The position numbers were made by a program, and so were the translations under genes. Below are positions 38,717-49,899 of a stretch of DNA of 64,000 nucleotides, one piece after another (within the stretch, counting starts at the first letter, position 1; every line of letters starts with the position of its first letter). The DNA comes from Sycon ciliatum (Eukaryota; Porifera; Calcarea; Leucosolenida; Sycettidae): assembly GCF_964019385.1 (NCBI RefSeq), contig NC_088645.1, forward strand, positions 44,667,529 through 44,731,528, given 5' to 3'. Under the pieces are notes generated by a model, which saw only the letters and a program-made list of their open reading frames with translations, had not been told where the DNA came from and made no database searches.

Positions 38717-41254
38717 ATGTTGGAGGCTGGAATTATCGAACCAGTGAAAGAGGCGACTCCATGGATCTCACCGATAGTTCCTAGCCGCAAATCTAACGGC
38801 AAGCTTCGCTTGTGTATAGATTACAGGAAGTTGAACCAAAACATCATTCGGGAGAAGAGAGCCATGCCTACCGCTGAGGAAATAACAGCCCAAATCCAGG
38901 GTGCAACGATTTTCTCGGTCTTGGACGCAGAGTCTGGATTCCACCAAATTCCGCTGTCATCCAGCTCACAGCCGTACACAACTTTCACGACGGAGGAAGG
39001 TTTGTTCCGATTCAAGCGGTTACCCTTCGGCATCTCATGCGCCCCGGAAATCTTCCAAAGGGTCATGTCTGACCTGCTCGCTGGTATCCCAGGAGTCTTC
39101 GTGTACGTAGACGATGTACTGGTCACCGGTGACAGCATCAAGCAACACGATGAACGACTGCAGCGAGTCCTAGAGCGACTACAAGCGGCACAGCTGAAAT
39201 TGAACAACGACAAATGTCAGTGGAAGCAAAGTGAGGTTAGATACCTTGGCAGCATACTGAATGCCCAGGGCGTCAATCCTGACCCAGACAAAGTGAAGGC
39301 AATCCTAGACATGCCTCTGCCAGAATCTCAGTCGGATGTACGGCGATTCCTTGGTATGCTAACATACCTCGGAAAATTCATCCCTGGATTAGCGGACGCA
39401 ACGGCACCGGTCAGGACATTGGCAAAACGCGAGCCATTCGTCGCAGACAACTCGCTCTGGATGGAGTTCAACACACTCAAAGAGGAGGCCGCGTCTAGAT
39501 TGTTACGTCTGTCGTTCTTCGACGTCACGCCAACCAGGGAGACGGCCATTAGTGTGGATGCATCTCCATGTGGCCTGGGAGCTATACTGTGGCAGAAGGA
39601 CAATCATGGCCGCTTTCAACCCGTGTCATGCGCTAGCAGAGCTCTCAAGGATCCCGAGACACGGTATTCGCAGCTCGAGAGAGAGATGCTGGCTGTGGTT
39701 TTCGGCTTGGTAAAATTCCGCCAATTCGTACTGGGGCGACAAGTGATCGTATTCACTGACCACAAGCCTCTGGTGGCAATCGTAAAGAAGGAATTCGATC
39801 AGGTGCCAGCCCGAGTGCAGCGATGGCTGCTGGCAATCCTCCCATACGACTTTCAGTTGACCTATACGCCAGGAACGTCAATGATTTGTACTGACGCGCT
39901 ATCGAGAGCCCCCTCCCAAGCAGTTGAAGCCAGTCCGGCAGAAGCCAGGTCAATGAAGGAGTATGTTGGCTTAATCCTGGGGGAAGCTCCAATCTCTTGC
40001 GAAGATGTCCGGCTAGCCACAGACACTGATGGTCAGCTAAGTCGAGTCAGGAACAGAGTGTTACAAGGCAAGTGGAATACATGCGACGGCAGCGCCGAGG
40101 TATACTTTCGAATTAGGGACTCGTTGTCAGTGGTTGATGACATCGTCATGCATAACAATCGCATCGTCATACCCGGTACCTTGTATGACCAAGTCCTCCG
40201 TATCGCACACGAAGGCCATCCAGGACTCGACACGTTTCTGGACACGTTGCGACAAAGTGTATGGTGGCCGTCCATGAGCAAAGATGCCTCAGAATTCGCT
40301 AGGACATGCTCGACATGCTGGAAGAGGCAGCGGAATCCTCCACAACCCCTCCAACCGTCAGAAATCCTACCAGTCTGGTATCGGGTGGCGGTGGACCTCG
40401 TGGAGATCGAGGATCATCACTTCTTGTCGGTCATCGACTACGGATCCCGATATCCCGAGTTGCTCTTGCTATCCAGCACCACGTCGAGAGTCATAATACA
40501 AGCATTGTCGGAAGTATTCGCAAGACATGGTCTACCGGTGGAGCTAGTTAGCGACAATGGGCCACAGCTGGTGTCGGACGAAACAGAAACTTTTCTCCGG
40601 AAAGCAGGAGTCAAGCATATCAAGTCGAGCCCGCGGTATCCATGCTCCAACGGAATGGTGGAGAGATTCCATGGCGTCGTGCGCAGGCGCTTGAGTGGGA
40701 TGCCTTCATCACTACCTCTGAGACAGCGACTCCAGCAAGCGTTATTCGGCATTCGTACATCCATGAATCGGATGATTGGGACATCACCAGGAGAAGCATT
40801 CTTTGGACGGGCCCTTCGAGGACGATTGCCGAATCTAGCTAACGGTCAAATCATCAACCGGGAGAAGCAAATTGACCAAAAAATGCGAATGGCCCATCAA
40901 CACGATCAGAAGAGAGGCGTGCGGGAGCTCCCTGCTCTCGAGCCAGGCAGTAAAGTGGTACTGCAAGACGGATATAGTCAACCGGCCAAGGAATGGTGTG
41001 TCGTACTACAGGAAGGCCGTCAAGTGGTGGTGGAAGACGGTGTGCGCACGGCCATAAGAAACCGCCGGCAAGTCAGGGAGACTATCCCGCCATCAGCAAC
41101 TGAGGCGACCACCGAGCGGAGCCGTAGCCCTGGGTCTGACAAAGATGCTGCAGGCACAACGGAAGAAGAAGCCCGAGCCGACAACAACCAGCCACAGCTG
41201 CCTCGACGTTTTAGCAGAGTGAGCATGCCTGTGGAGCGGCTGGGATACGATTGA
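38717..41254 (+). CDS. Gypsy-2 Pol: RT, RNase H, integrase
   Basis: 845 codons from ATG 38717, although the true N-terminus lies upstream across the TGA. RT: RLCIDYRKLN (31-40), LDAESGFHQIPL, catalytic YVDD (130-133). RNase H: SVDAS (D281), YSQLEREML, FTDHK (D348), ending TDALSR. Integrase zinc domain: H498 and H501 with C531 and C534. Catalytic triad: D560, D613 and E649, with 35 residues between the last two. A short C-terminal region follows, without a clear chromodomain. All catalytic residues are present. Confidence 0.95.
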   Translation: MLEAGIIEPVKEATPWISPIVPSRKSNGKLRLCIDYRKLNQNIIREKRAMPTAEEITAQIQGATIFSVLDAESGFHQIPLSSSSQPYTTFTTEEGLFRFKRLPFGISCAPEIFQRVMSDLLAGIPGVFVYVDDVLVTGDSIKQHDERLQRVLERLQAAQLKLNNDKCQWKQSEVRYLGSILNAQGVNPDPDKVKAILDMPLPESQSDVRRFLGMLTYLGKFIPGLADATAPVRTLAKREPFVADNSLWMEFNTLKEEAASRLLRLSFFDVTPTRETAISVDASPCGLGAILWQKDNHGRFQPVSCASRALKDPETRYSQLEREMLAVVFGLVKFRQFVLGRQVIVFTDHKPLVAIVKKEFDQVPARVQRWLLAILPYDFQLTYTPGTSMICTDALSRAPSQAVEASPAEARSMKEYVGLILGEAPISCEDVRLATDTDGQLSRVRNRVLQGKWNTCDGSAEVYFRIRDSLSVVDDIVMHNNRIVIPGTLYDQVLRIAHEGHPGLDTFLDTLRQSVWWPSMSKDASEFARTCSTCWKRQRNPPQPLQPSEILPVWYRVAVDLVEIEDHHFLSVIDYGSRYPELLLLSSTTSRVIIQALSEVFARHGLPVELVSDNGPQLVSDETETFLRKAGVKHIKSSPRYPCSNGMVERFHGVVRRRLSGMPSSLPLRQRLQQALFGIRTSMNRMIGTSPGEAFFGRALRGRLPNLANGQIINREKQIDQKMRMAHQHDQKRGVRELPALEPGSKVVLQDGYSQPAKEWCVVLQEGRQVVVEDGVRTAIRNRRQVRETIPPSATEATTERSRSPGSDKDAAGTTEEEARADNNQPQLPRRFSRVSMPVERLGYD

Positions 41255-41542
41255 AACAATTTTACTATAATAGCATGGCATCCTTAGTAGCCGGAGTAGT
41301 GACAATAGCAGCATTCATTCTATCAAAGTTATGAGCAAGAATAGACAGCAGTAATATCCTCTCGTTGCTAGAGTGTTTGGGTTGATCATTCTTTTCAACT
41401 TCTTGTTGCTAAAGTGTTGGGTTAATCATTCGATTCAGCAAGATATATGATCATTCGAAATTGATTTACTCGGTTGTTTTATTAATATATTGCGTTGCCC
41501 ATTTCATTCGGTTGCTAGCTTTTTACTAAAGCATTGGAGTAA

Positions 41543-41676
41543 TGTGGTGGTAGATACTATGTAGGTGTCACCTTTAGTACCCTGGAGTTAGTTATGTCAC
41601 AATATGTACCTTGCACCTATTTACCTTATATTCGGTCTCTCTAGTATGTAACAGCAGTTCAGTCTTCAGGACAACA
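41543..41676 (+). repeat. Gypsy-2 3' LTR
   Basis: 134 bp, with about 3 differences from the left LTR. Confidence 0.92.
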
Positions 41677-41681
41677 CTACC

Positions 41682-42094
41682 AATGCCTGACTTTTTGATG
41701 CATTAAGGATCAAACCTCGCTGCTTCAGCCAGTCAGCAATGCATGTCACTGCTCTGGAGAGAGTGGCGGTCAGTTCCTGTTGTGTTGGGCGACTGCAGGT
41801 CAGTGCGATGTCAGCTGCGAACTTGATGGACTCAGCTTGCTGGGCAACAGATGGCATGTCCCGGGCGTAAAGGCTGAACAGCAGTGGACCTAATACCAAC
41901 CCCTGTGGTACTCCACAGGAGCAGGCTGCCACTGTGCTAAGCTGGGATCCCAGCTGGACAATCTGGCAACGATCAAACAAGTTTGACATGAGCCACTGGA
42001 GCGCTGTTCCGGTGACGCCCACACAGAAGAGATCTTCGACTAGTTGCTGGTGGCGAACCTTGTCGAACGCCTTTGACATATCCAGGAGGACCAC
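41682..42094 (-). pseudogene. LINE RT fragment (upstream of Gypsy-2)
   Basis: The minus strand shows LLDMSKAFDKVRHQQL, GVPQGLVLGPLLF and the catalytic box as FAAD in place of FADD, then WLKQRGLILNASKSQ. It is truncated on its 5' side at about 42095, where it abuts a PLE 3' UTR piece. Confidence 0.85.
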
Positions 42095-42100
42095 ACCCTT

Positions 42101-42312
42101 ATGGTAGTGTAGTGTGAACTTCAGCCGCGTAAGAATATTCGTGCTGACTCTCTAACCCCAGTATAAATTCTGGCTTCGTTTTCGTTCTTGCTCATTCCCA
42201 TGTAACTACTGATGGAAATGGGTGAAAAGCTTTTAGTATTATGAAACTGACAACCTTGTTGTTGTGTGTATATAAATTTTGTTCGCCTACTTCTCTATTT
42301 ATATATATATAT
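42101..42312 (+). repeat. PLE-1 3' UTR piece
   Basis: Matches the PLE-1 3' UTR from 'tatggtagtgtagtgtgaac' to the tail, then (TA)n. Followed by a fragment of the 3.2-3.9 kb inverted repeat. Confidence 0.75.
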
Positions 42313-42425
42313 ACGTGACAACAAGTGTTTGCTAATGGTGTTTGTACTGAGTACGCAGCTTACTCTATTTATTGCGTTTTAAAATTACATAGAGAAAGAG
42401 TTTTAATTCTACATGGTGGACTCAC

Positions 42426-42602
42426 TATCACAGGTCACCGGGTTTACGAAGGTCCCTGCATTTTCATTACATGGAGGGGGAAAAGGTGTTGATGGGCTAA
42501 AGCCTTCAGAACACTTGACTCGGTACTTGTAAAACTTTCCATTTAATTCATTCTCCCCCGTGACTGTAGAACTATTGGCAATTACAGGCAGGGAGCACAC
42601 GG
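42426..42602 (-). CDS. CCP-like (sushi) exon
   Basis: 177 bp, phase 1-1, with acceptor TTTTTCAG and donor GTGAGT on the minus strand. The peptide begins VCSLPVIANSS and has FYKYRVKCSEGFSP, a proline-rich CNENAGTF stretch and a closing TCD. Four cysteines and the Y.V.C..GF pattern suit a CCP module, but the middle is atypical and no Trp precedes the last Cys. It is in phase with the other CCP and CTLD exons of this strand. Confidence 0.65.
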
Positions 42603-45589
42603 CTGAAAAACCGAAAAACACACAAACACATACATACAAACACACAGACCCACATCCGGTCAACGACCACACAGAGGACTTATCCTGAAGTGGGCGCCAT
42701 TTCTGGGAGTGTCAAAATAGAGGGGGAACACCAGGCAATTTCTAAGATTTTGCCCCCATTTTCCAGGCAGGCTTCATTATGCATACACATCATCAGTGCA
42801 GGAATCTAGAACAAAACTCTTTGAAGCTGGATTTTCGTCTGGACGTCTTTTCCGGAACGCCCACACACTGTCCTAGGAGTGTTGCAATGGCAGCAATCAG
42901 TTGAAATATCCCCCATACAGCTTGTCGCGTGAACTGCATGACAGATTTCTTACGTCGTAAAGAACTTCTTTTCATCAGCATTTCACTGGCTTTTAGCTAC
43001 ATGGCCAGAGAAAGTCCCGGTTCGTAGGCCTACAACATGGTCAGCGTGTTCTTGAGTGCAGTAACAAGATGGGTGTGATCGCTTCCAGACCAACGGGCAA
43101 TCAAGGCGAGTAACAAGCGCACATGATGAAGGTGACTCTGAAATCTCGTGAGCCGTTATTCACACGACTTGGCATTCTTGCATCACAAGGCATGTGATTC
43201 CACCTTGCCTCTTGTAGTAAAATTCAAGAATTGCGCTCAGGACTTCATTCACTTTTGCATCAACAATCGCACAAAAAAAGTGTTGGTGGCGCAAGGAGAA
43301 TCTTGCCGTTTGGAGTGACAAGTAATCACCGCTGCTTTTCCTCGTCAGAGTCAATAATACACTTTGTTCTGCGGCATTGGGAGTAGTGTTGGAGTAGAAA
43401 TTGCTGAAGAGATATCGCGGAGGGGCAAGCTTTCCTGTGAAGGTATGACTTTGGCCGTATTTCAGCAAGGTCGAGTGGAAAATTCCAAAAGTATATTTCA
43501 AGAAAACCCAAAAAGGCGGATGGGAGACATGGTCCCAGTGCTAGAAGAGGTGTTCTACTATCTGTCGGTGTGTAGTTCTTGCTAGTTGAGGACGTAGCTG
43601 GCTGTTTTGCCAGCGCTTGTAAATTGGCTACTTTTAAGACGATCATTAGTTGCGTCAGGGGTGATGGCCCTCGTCATCTGGGATCCTGGCGTGGCTAAGC
43701 GGTATTGCTCCAGGAACTCTTCTAAGGTAAGGCAATGTTGGCTTGGTGGAGTTTTGTTCATAGCTTGTTCGTATAACCTGTGGCGTTACTCGTTTGACCC
43801 ATAAATAATTAAATAATGTGATATTTCGGCCATTTCTGAGGGGTATGCAAGTTTCAAGGTTCCCTTCAGAAACCTTTTCTTCAAGGGCTTTGCACAATCA
43901 ATCTACACCCCAAAAGGGAACTTTCTGCAAATTTCGAGCGAGATTGGAGAGATCCACTTGCACACATACTTCAGTATTCTCAGACAGGCTCTTTTAACCC
44001 TTTGTGTACGGACTGTACAACTTTCGATCTCCTAGAATCGAAACTATTCAAAATTTCAAGCTATCGTAATTCAGTCATTCCTGGGTTATTACCAAAAACT
44101 AAAATATGTAGGTCGAAGAGAACACCTTTTCCGTCCTCTTATTGTTTGATAAAGAAATCAGATACTTGGTCCAAGTCAGCAATATTGTCGCTTATCTTAC
44201 TACAATTTGAACTGAGACTTTGGAACACAACGCATGCACTTGACGTGATAAAACTTGGTACGATGGAAGGTAAGGTATAGAATGAAAACTGGACACGAGG
44301 AATTTATTGTCAAAGGAAGGGTTCATGCTTTTCTTGGTCCTCTTCGTCGCTGCTCTCGGCGCTGGTGAAAAATGTAATATGTTTGCTCTGGATCGACTCT
44401 CTCGCTTTCGCAAGCTCATCTCTCTTCCTCCCAGCTGCCTGGCTATTTTCTGAAGGGAAGTCGATCGTGACTGTTGCCTTCTCTATAGGACTTCAGGTGG
44501 GCAGCACGACAACCTGTGTGGTTCAAATCAGTCGCCAGTCTTTGCATGATTTTATATTGAACGACGACGACGTTTACAGTACCGGGTACTTGTAAAAATC
44601 TCCACGATGTGCTGGATACTCCAAACGTTGAGCTGGAGGTGGGGGAAATGCGATCTCAGCTAGGCAAACGATGTCCGAAGTGAGCGATCTCAGCCGTTTT
44701 GCAAATTGAAACTGATTCCAAGTGGCCGATTACTTTCTTTTGTGTCACGCTGCTTTTGCCTGCGCAGTGTGACAAGATAATTTTGTTTTGATGGGGAGTG
44801 GTATCAATCAGATTCACTCACCCGTCGCTCTCAAAAACAACTCGAAATCTAGCTAGACCTTTCAGACACTTTTATACCAACTCACTAATCGAAATTGGGA
44901 TGAAATGGGCTGCCAAGTGAACACTGGGGACATAAAACAAAGCTGAAAGATAAGCGACAATATTGATGAGACCAAGTAAGTGTTATGTCTTGGGCAGGAA
45001 TGGTTGCTATTTCTTCCGTTTTGAACTCCAATACGTCGTCATCGGTGATGCGCAAGCAGCAGCAATTTCACAATTTTGTAAAGTCTGGTTTGTTGACCTG
45101 AGCGCGGCTCACGTCAAACTCAGTTTCACTCAAAAAGTTCAGGTGCACTGTAAAGGATCACACATTACGAAATGGAGCAAGATGTGACTTGAACAAATAC
45201 AGGTAAAAAGGGCAAATATTATGGTAAATAATCGACGAGGAGACAAAACTAGTCGTAAATAGCAATAAACAAGATAAATTGTGCACTCATAACAAAAGCA
45301 AAAAAGGAAGAAAGTTAGGGTCCATAACGTTTTCTATACTATTATGTATACAATAAATGAGTAGGCCGAGTTGTTATTGGTCATAAACCCAAGGCCGGAG
45401 CATTTATTGTATTTAGATTCAACCAGAAAAACTCCTACTAAAATCTCGAACAACAAAATTAGTGGACAGCTGTTATTTTGGAGTGTTTGTTCTCGACAAG
45501 TATTAGTTTGCTGAATGCAGGGAGTCGTAAACTACCGGTATTTTACGACTCTCTGCTAACTGGCTGAACGGCCATGAATGATATCCAGG
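42603..45589. other. Unassigned intron-like sequence
   Basis: No transposon or domain is recognised in about 3 kb. Several frames of 60-113 codons exist on both strands without splice context or known motifs. Confidence 0.4.
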
Positions 45590-45770
45590 CGCATGCTCGA
45601 TAATCGTTCTCTTTCTCCACGTGCTTGGTGTAGTCAAGTAGGTAAGCATCCTCGATGATCGTTCTCTTTCTCCACGTGCTTGGTGTAGTCAAGTAGGTAA
45701 GCATGCTCGATGATCGTTCTCTTTCTCCACGTGCTTGGTGTAGTCAAGTTGGTAAATTTTGGTCTAGTCA
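45590..45770. repeat. Tandem repeat, three units of about 56 bp
   Basis: The unit contains 'atcgttctctttctccacgt' and 'gtagtcaagtaggtaagcat'. The third unit decays at its end. Confidence 0.85.
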
Positions 45771-45810
45771 AGTTGGTAAATTATTTGTGTTTTGTTCATG
45801 TGTTTTGTTC

Positions 45811-45975
45811 ATGGCGGAAAAGTCGTCGTCGTCACCTTCCACTTTGTCATCAAAGGAGGAAAGGGACAAGCTGATTCTTGATCGTATTCCAAAGAGAACC
45901 GCTGAGGCAACTGATGTTTGGTCCCGCAGTTTCTGCAAGTATGCTCAGGACTCGAAAAAGAAGTCCTCGGGCTAG
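45811..45975 (+). CDS. Small open frame, hypothetical
   Basis: 54 residues from ATG 45811, serine-rich then KEERDKLILDRIPKRT and a basic end. It loosely resembles the N-terminal helix of tyrosine-recombinase-like (Crypton-type) proteins, but it is too short to decide. It may be chance. Confidence 0.2.
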   Translation: MAEKSSSSPSTLSSKEERDKLILDRIPKRTAEATDVWSRSFCKYAQDSKKKSSG

Positions 45976-46401
45976 GTGGTCAATAATAAGTGGTCAATAT
46001 AAGCGGTCAATTATGCTGATATTTGACCGCTTAGAGATCACAAGTTTCTGTGGGGGTCAATAATAAGAGAGTGATAATCTATACTATATTCTATATACTA
46101 TATTCACACATTGCAAAGGTGCAAACTTCGCTTTTTGTACTTGCTGGCTGCTGTATTTCTACCTGAAACCATATTAGCTACATGTATATAAATGTGTTTC
46201 TTACATGACACGTGATCGTTGCCAGGGCCATGGCCAATAGGCCATCTTCCCGCCGCAGGCATAATCAGGCCATCAGGACCGTTTGACGTCATTTCGGGAG
46301 TTTCAGGACCGTTTGATGTCACCTCGGGAATAATTTTTCGACCTTCCGACCTTTCGATCTTTGATTTTCCCTTATATGTTGCTTCGCACTGTAAGAAATC
46401 A

Positions 46402-46528
46402 AATCAAGCGCGCTCAGGAGGTCATGATGACTGAATCTTGCCCGAGCCTCCAGCCCAGGGGCCGTAGGCCCGAGGGCTGCAGGCTCGGGCAAGATTCAGC
46501 CATCATGACCTCCTCAGCGTGCTTGATT
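46402..46528. repeat. 127-bp hairpin
   Basis: Arms of about 55 bp ('gaggtcatgatgactgaatc' and its inverse) around a GC-rich loop. A palindromic MITE or small-RNA precursor is possible. Confidence 0.7.
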
Positions 46529-46608
46529 ACATATGTTTAAGTTATTGCATTTTTAAGTGACGGTGTTCCACTGATGAAGGTCACAAGAAAACGTTATGGA
46601 ACATAACT

Positions 46609-46744
46609 TTATACAAAAGAGAAAGACCAAGGAACTACAAGTTACTAAACAATCAGCTCATGCGGTAACATTGCACGACACAATGGACAGTATAGTGGAC
46701 AGCATAGCATAACTTGTAGTTCATTGCTCTCTTTTGTATAAATT
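46609..46744. repeat. Short TIR repeat
   Basis: The inverted ends share 'tttatacaaaagagaaa' and 'aactacaagtta'. The spacer is about 60 bp. Confidence 0.65.
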
Positions 46745-46762
46745 AAACCTTGGCTCTCCATC

Positions 46763-48819
46763 TGACAACTGACGACATATTCTCCAGACATTACAACGGA
46801 CAACGCGAACAAGTTAGTGGGAACGACATTTATTCCCGTAGCTATGCAGAAGACGTTACTTCAGTAACGTCTGGCGCTAGCCAGGGTCCACACAGCTTTA
46901 ATTTGGTATATGTGTTTTTGTGTGTTTGTTTGTTTGTGTCACGCCTGGCGCTATCCCGTATCTGACGGCAAAAAATCATAGGGATGTTATAAATTTTTCA
47001 ATTCTCCTATTTTTTCAGGCATATCCTGGGATTCGCACCCGCACTATCGCCCTACATGCATTCCCCCGTACACTTCGCATTCATACCCATTCTTCCAAGT
47101 TGCTTCACGTTATGATCTTGCGTTTGAAAGCCCTATTTGAATATTGCGGCCAGCTGTATGTGGCCAGCTGTGTTTGATGGTACGGTACGGGAGACGGTGT
47201 CGTATTACCCTCGATCGTATCTGTCCCGTACCTATCCCTACCGTACCGTACCATCAAAGACGGCTGGCCACAATGCATATTCAAATAGGGCTTTCAAATG
47301 CAAGATCATAATGTGAAGCAACTTGGAAGAATTAGTATGTATGCGAAGTATATCGGGGGATGCATGCAGGGCGCGATAGTGCGGGTTCGAATCCCAGGTT
47401 ATGTCTTAAAAAAAAAGGAATTTTATAAAAAATTTTATAACATCCCTATGCTTTGTTTTGTCTAGGTCATCAAAGCAAAAAAGCATAGCGTAGGGCACTG
47501 AGCTTCCAAGCTCTCTCGTTATAGATGACGAGACAAGAGACCAAGACGAATGAAACCACTACATTGAAGAGTGAGAAAGAGAGAAAGAGATCAAGTCTGA
47601 GCGGCAAGATAAAGGACCTGGGTAGCTATGGCAATTATGGGCGCGCAAGTAGCTACCCAGGCCAACGGAACAAAAGGTGAGTGCGCAAGTGCATGCAGGC
47701 CAGCTAGAAAAGGTGCGGGAGGAGGTACCTAACATACCTCCCCTGAGTGAAAAAAGAACCGCGACCTCGCTGTAAATAATAAGACGAAGAGAAAAATAGA
47801 GATAAAAATGACTGAGGAAGAAAACACACACAAACACACACAAACACACACACACTGCACGGATCTCACAAAAGTGTTTACTATCATGCATTGCAGTTAA
47901 TGTTCCTGTACTTCTCTAAGTCTTAAGGTGTACATGTATGCACCACCCAACATTGCCAACAACAGCGGGCCAAGCAACCCTTCAAGAACAAAATTGGCAC
48001 AAATAGGAAACTAGAAGTGACGAGGAACCTACTGATACTGATTGCATGGCTAAAAATAGCGTAGTTACAATTTTGCTAACATTAAAAATTAGAGCGTGGC
48101 TCACCATGATCAGAACTCTAATTTTACTAATATTTTATGAAGAACACACGCACGCACACACACTACGATAAAATAATCAAAAATAAATAAACTAGAAAAA
48201 TTTGATGAAGAAGGGACACATGAAAAGAACAAGCAAGGGAGAAATAATGAAAATAGCTGATCTGCATGACTTGGACGAGACGGGGTTGACATAGAAGAGA
48301 CGAGGTTGACATTGACGAGACGAGGTTGACATAGACGAGACTTGGTTGGAGACCAGATGAGGATTATTGACGACGAGACGAGGTTGACATAGATGAGACG
48401 AATGTCGGGCGGTAGAGGACGACTGGGCATGGGATGGTCTCAGGGTCGTGGGTCGATCAATAGTCGGCGCAAATGTTGGGTCCGAAGAAAGCCAACTGAC
48501 GACACCTTCTCCAGACATTACAACGGACATCGGGAACAAGTTATTGGGACCGACATATATTATAGACAACGAGACAAGAGACCAAGACGAACGAACAACT
48601 ACGTTGACGAGTGAGATTATTGAAGAGAGAGAGAGAGAGAGAGATCAACTGAGAAACAACCCAATATAAAGGGCCTGGATAGCTATGGCAAATATGGGCG
48701 CGCAAGTAGCTACCCGGGCCAACGGAACAAAAGGTGAGTATGACCTAGCACGGGTGCATGCAGGCAGGCCAGCTTAGGAAAGGTTGTAGGTAAGATTGTA
48801 CGGGAGGAGGCACCTAACA
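46763..48819 (-). mobile_element. Degraded non-autonomous LTR element
   Basis: The right LTR is 48474-48819 (346 bp, TG to CA). The left LTR is in two parts, about 46763-46835 and 47524-47733, split by a foldback A copy. On the minus strand a purine run (ctcaggggaggta) precedes the left copy and a GCGCCGAC-type sequence follows the right one, so the element reads minus. Only about 740 bp lie between the LTRs, with no coding domain. A 21-bp minisatellite (about 48265-48400) and CA repeats fill part of it. Confidence 0.6.
46836..47523. repeat. Foldback family A, fullest copy
   Basis: Two inverted units of about 250 bp meet at 'tgtttgatggtacggtacgg'. Each contains a B-box-like GGTTCGAATCC or its complement and 'gaagcaacttggaagaat'. 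A compact hairpin MITE follows at 47440-47495. Confidence 0.7.
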
Positions 48820-48860
48820 TTATTTATTGCCATTAAGGTAAATGTTGATTTTGGACTCAC

Positions 48861-49028
48861 CTTTGCATTCAGAACTCCACTTGTTTCCACCCCTGCACAT
48901 CATCGGCAGGGTACCAACGAGAGTGAATCTAGGGTTACAGTCCATTGTTCCTTTAGTTGTCGTGCCCCTGATGTACGAGAAATTACGAAAGCTGGCATGT
49001 GGGGCAGGGGGGGCACACCACGTATAGT
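48861..49028 (-). CDS. CCP (sushi) exon
   Basis: 168 bp, phase 1-1, acceptor CTTCTGCAG, donor GTGAGT. The peptide TWCAPPAPHASF, GTTTKGTMDCNPRFTLVG, MMCRGGNKWSSECKG has the four CCP cysteines, the hydrophobic run before Cys 3 and the Trp before Cys 4. CCP modules are extracellular and mediate protein binding. Confidence 0.85.
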
Positions 49029-49377
49029 CTGCAGAAGAGGGCACATAGAACACTGGTAACTTACATAGGGACACCCAACGTTGAATATAATTATTGTTAT
49101 GTTACTGTTGTTTTTCCAGCCGTGCTGCTACCCACAGTCAACTGGGAACTTGTGGCCAGGCACAAGGGGTACATGGATGCAGCTACTGGGGTTGTTTTTA
49201 GCACTTATGCCAGTGGTTTTGAGACTTACCCACTCACCCCCACCGTTAGGCGCTGCATCTGCCGCTAGGGTTTATCGGGTGTTAGCGGCCGTCGTGAGTT
49301 CCCTTCGGGAACGGATACGATAGTTTACTTTATTTTCAATTTGTTTACTGTTGTTAGTATTGAATTGAATTTGAGTT

Positions 49378-49810
49378 TGAATTATTTATTCTCACGATGG
49401 CACCATCGCCAATAACAGATAAGTTTATGAGAAGGTGAGATGCTGTGGGTGGGGCTGTGGGTTATGCAGTTGGAAAGTGATTTACATCACTTTGATTTTT
49501 ACAAGTATTCTAGAGGGTGAGTGCTGCAGGAGCAGATTGAGTTAATCAATGGGCCGTAACTGGAGCGGGGTTGTTCAGCATGCGTATGTGTGGGGCATAT
49601 TTGTATTTTATGGAGGGTGCAAGAAGGGTGAGCTTCACTTTGCGGCGAGAGAACATTGTCGGCCACTTGAGCCGATGGAGCAGTGTTGAATGATTCAGAG
49701 GAGTATAGAGGGGGAGACGGAGGCAAACTCTGGCCGCCTTGCGCTGGATTCGCTCAAGACGGTCAAGCACTTTTTGAGAGCGGGGTGACAGCAAAGCATG
49801 CATATTCAAT
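49378..49810 (-). pseudogene. LINE 3' end, family L
   Basis: LDRLERIQRKAARVCLRLPLY and related C-terminal sequence, then a 3' UTR ending in a hairpin GGCGATGGTGCCATCG followed by an AATAAA. The same 3' end occurs at 58.1 kb. Confidence 0.75.
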
Positions 49811-49899
49811 TATAGGCAGGATATATGTTTTGTAACTGAGGGAGAGAGAGAGAGTGATTTGGTGTGTAGAGTTGATTTAAGCCTAAAAAGAATATGTTT

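Larger units (their letters stand above)
37160..41676 (+). mobile_element. Nearly intact Ty3/Gypsy element (Gypsy-2)
   Basis: Short LTRs of 134 bp (37160-37293 and 41543-41676) start TGTGGT and end CAACA. They differ at about 3 bases. The target duplication is CTACC (37155-37159 and 41677-41681). A primer-binding-type TTGGCGCAGTGAACAAG follows the left LTR. One frame covers Gag, protease, RT, RNase H and integrase, broken by a single TGA at 38666. Confidence 0.95.

Noticed and set aside
43160..43646. Possible coding exons on the minus strand (frames of 106-113 codons)
   Set aside because: No domain, overlapping frames in different phases, and no convincing splice pair in the phase of the CTLD/CCP gene.
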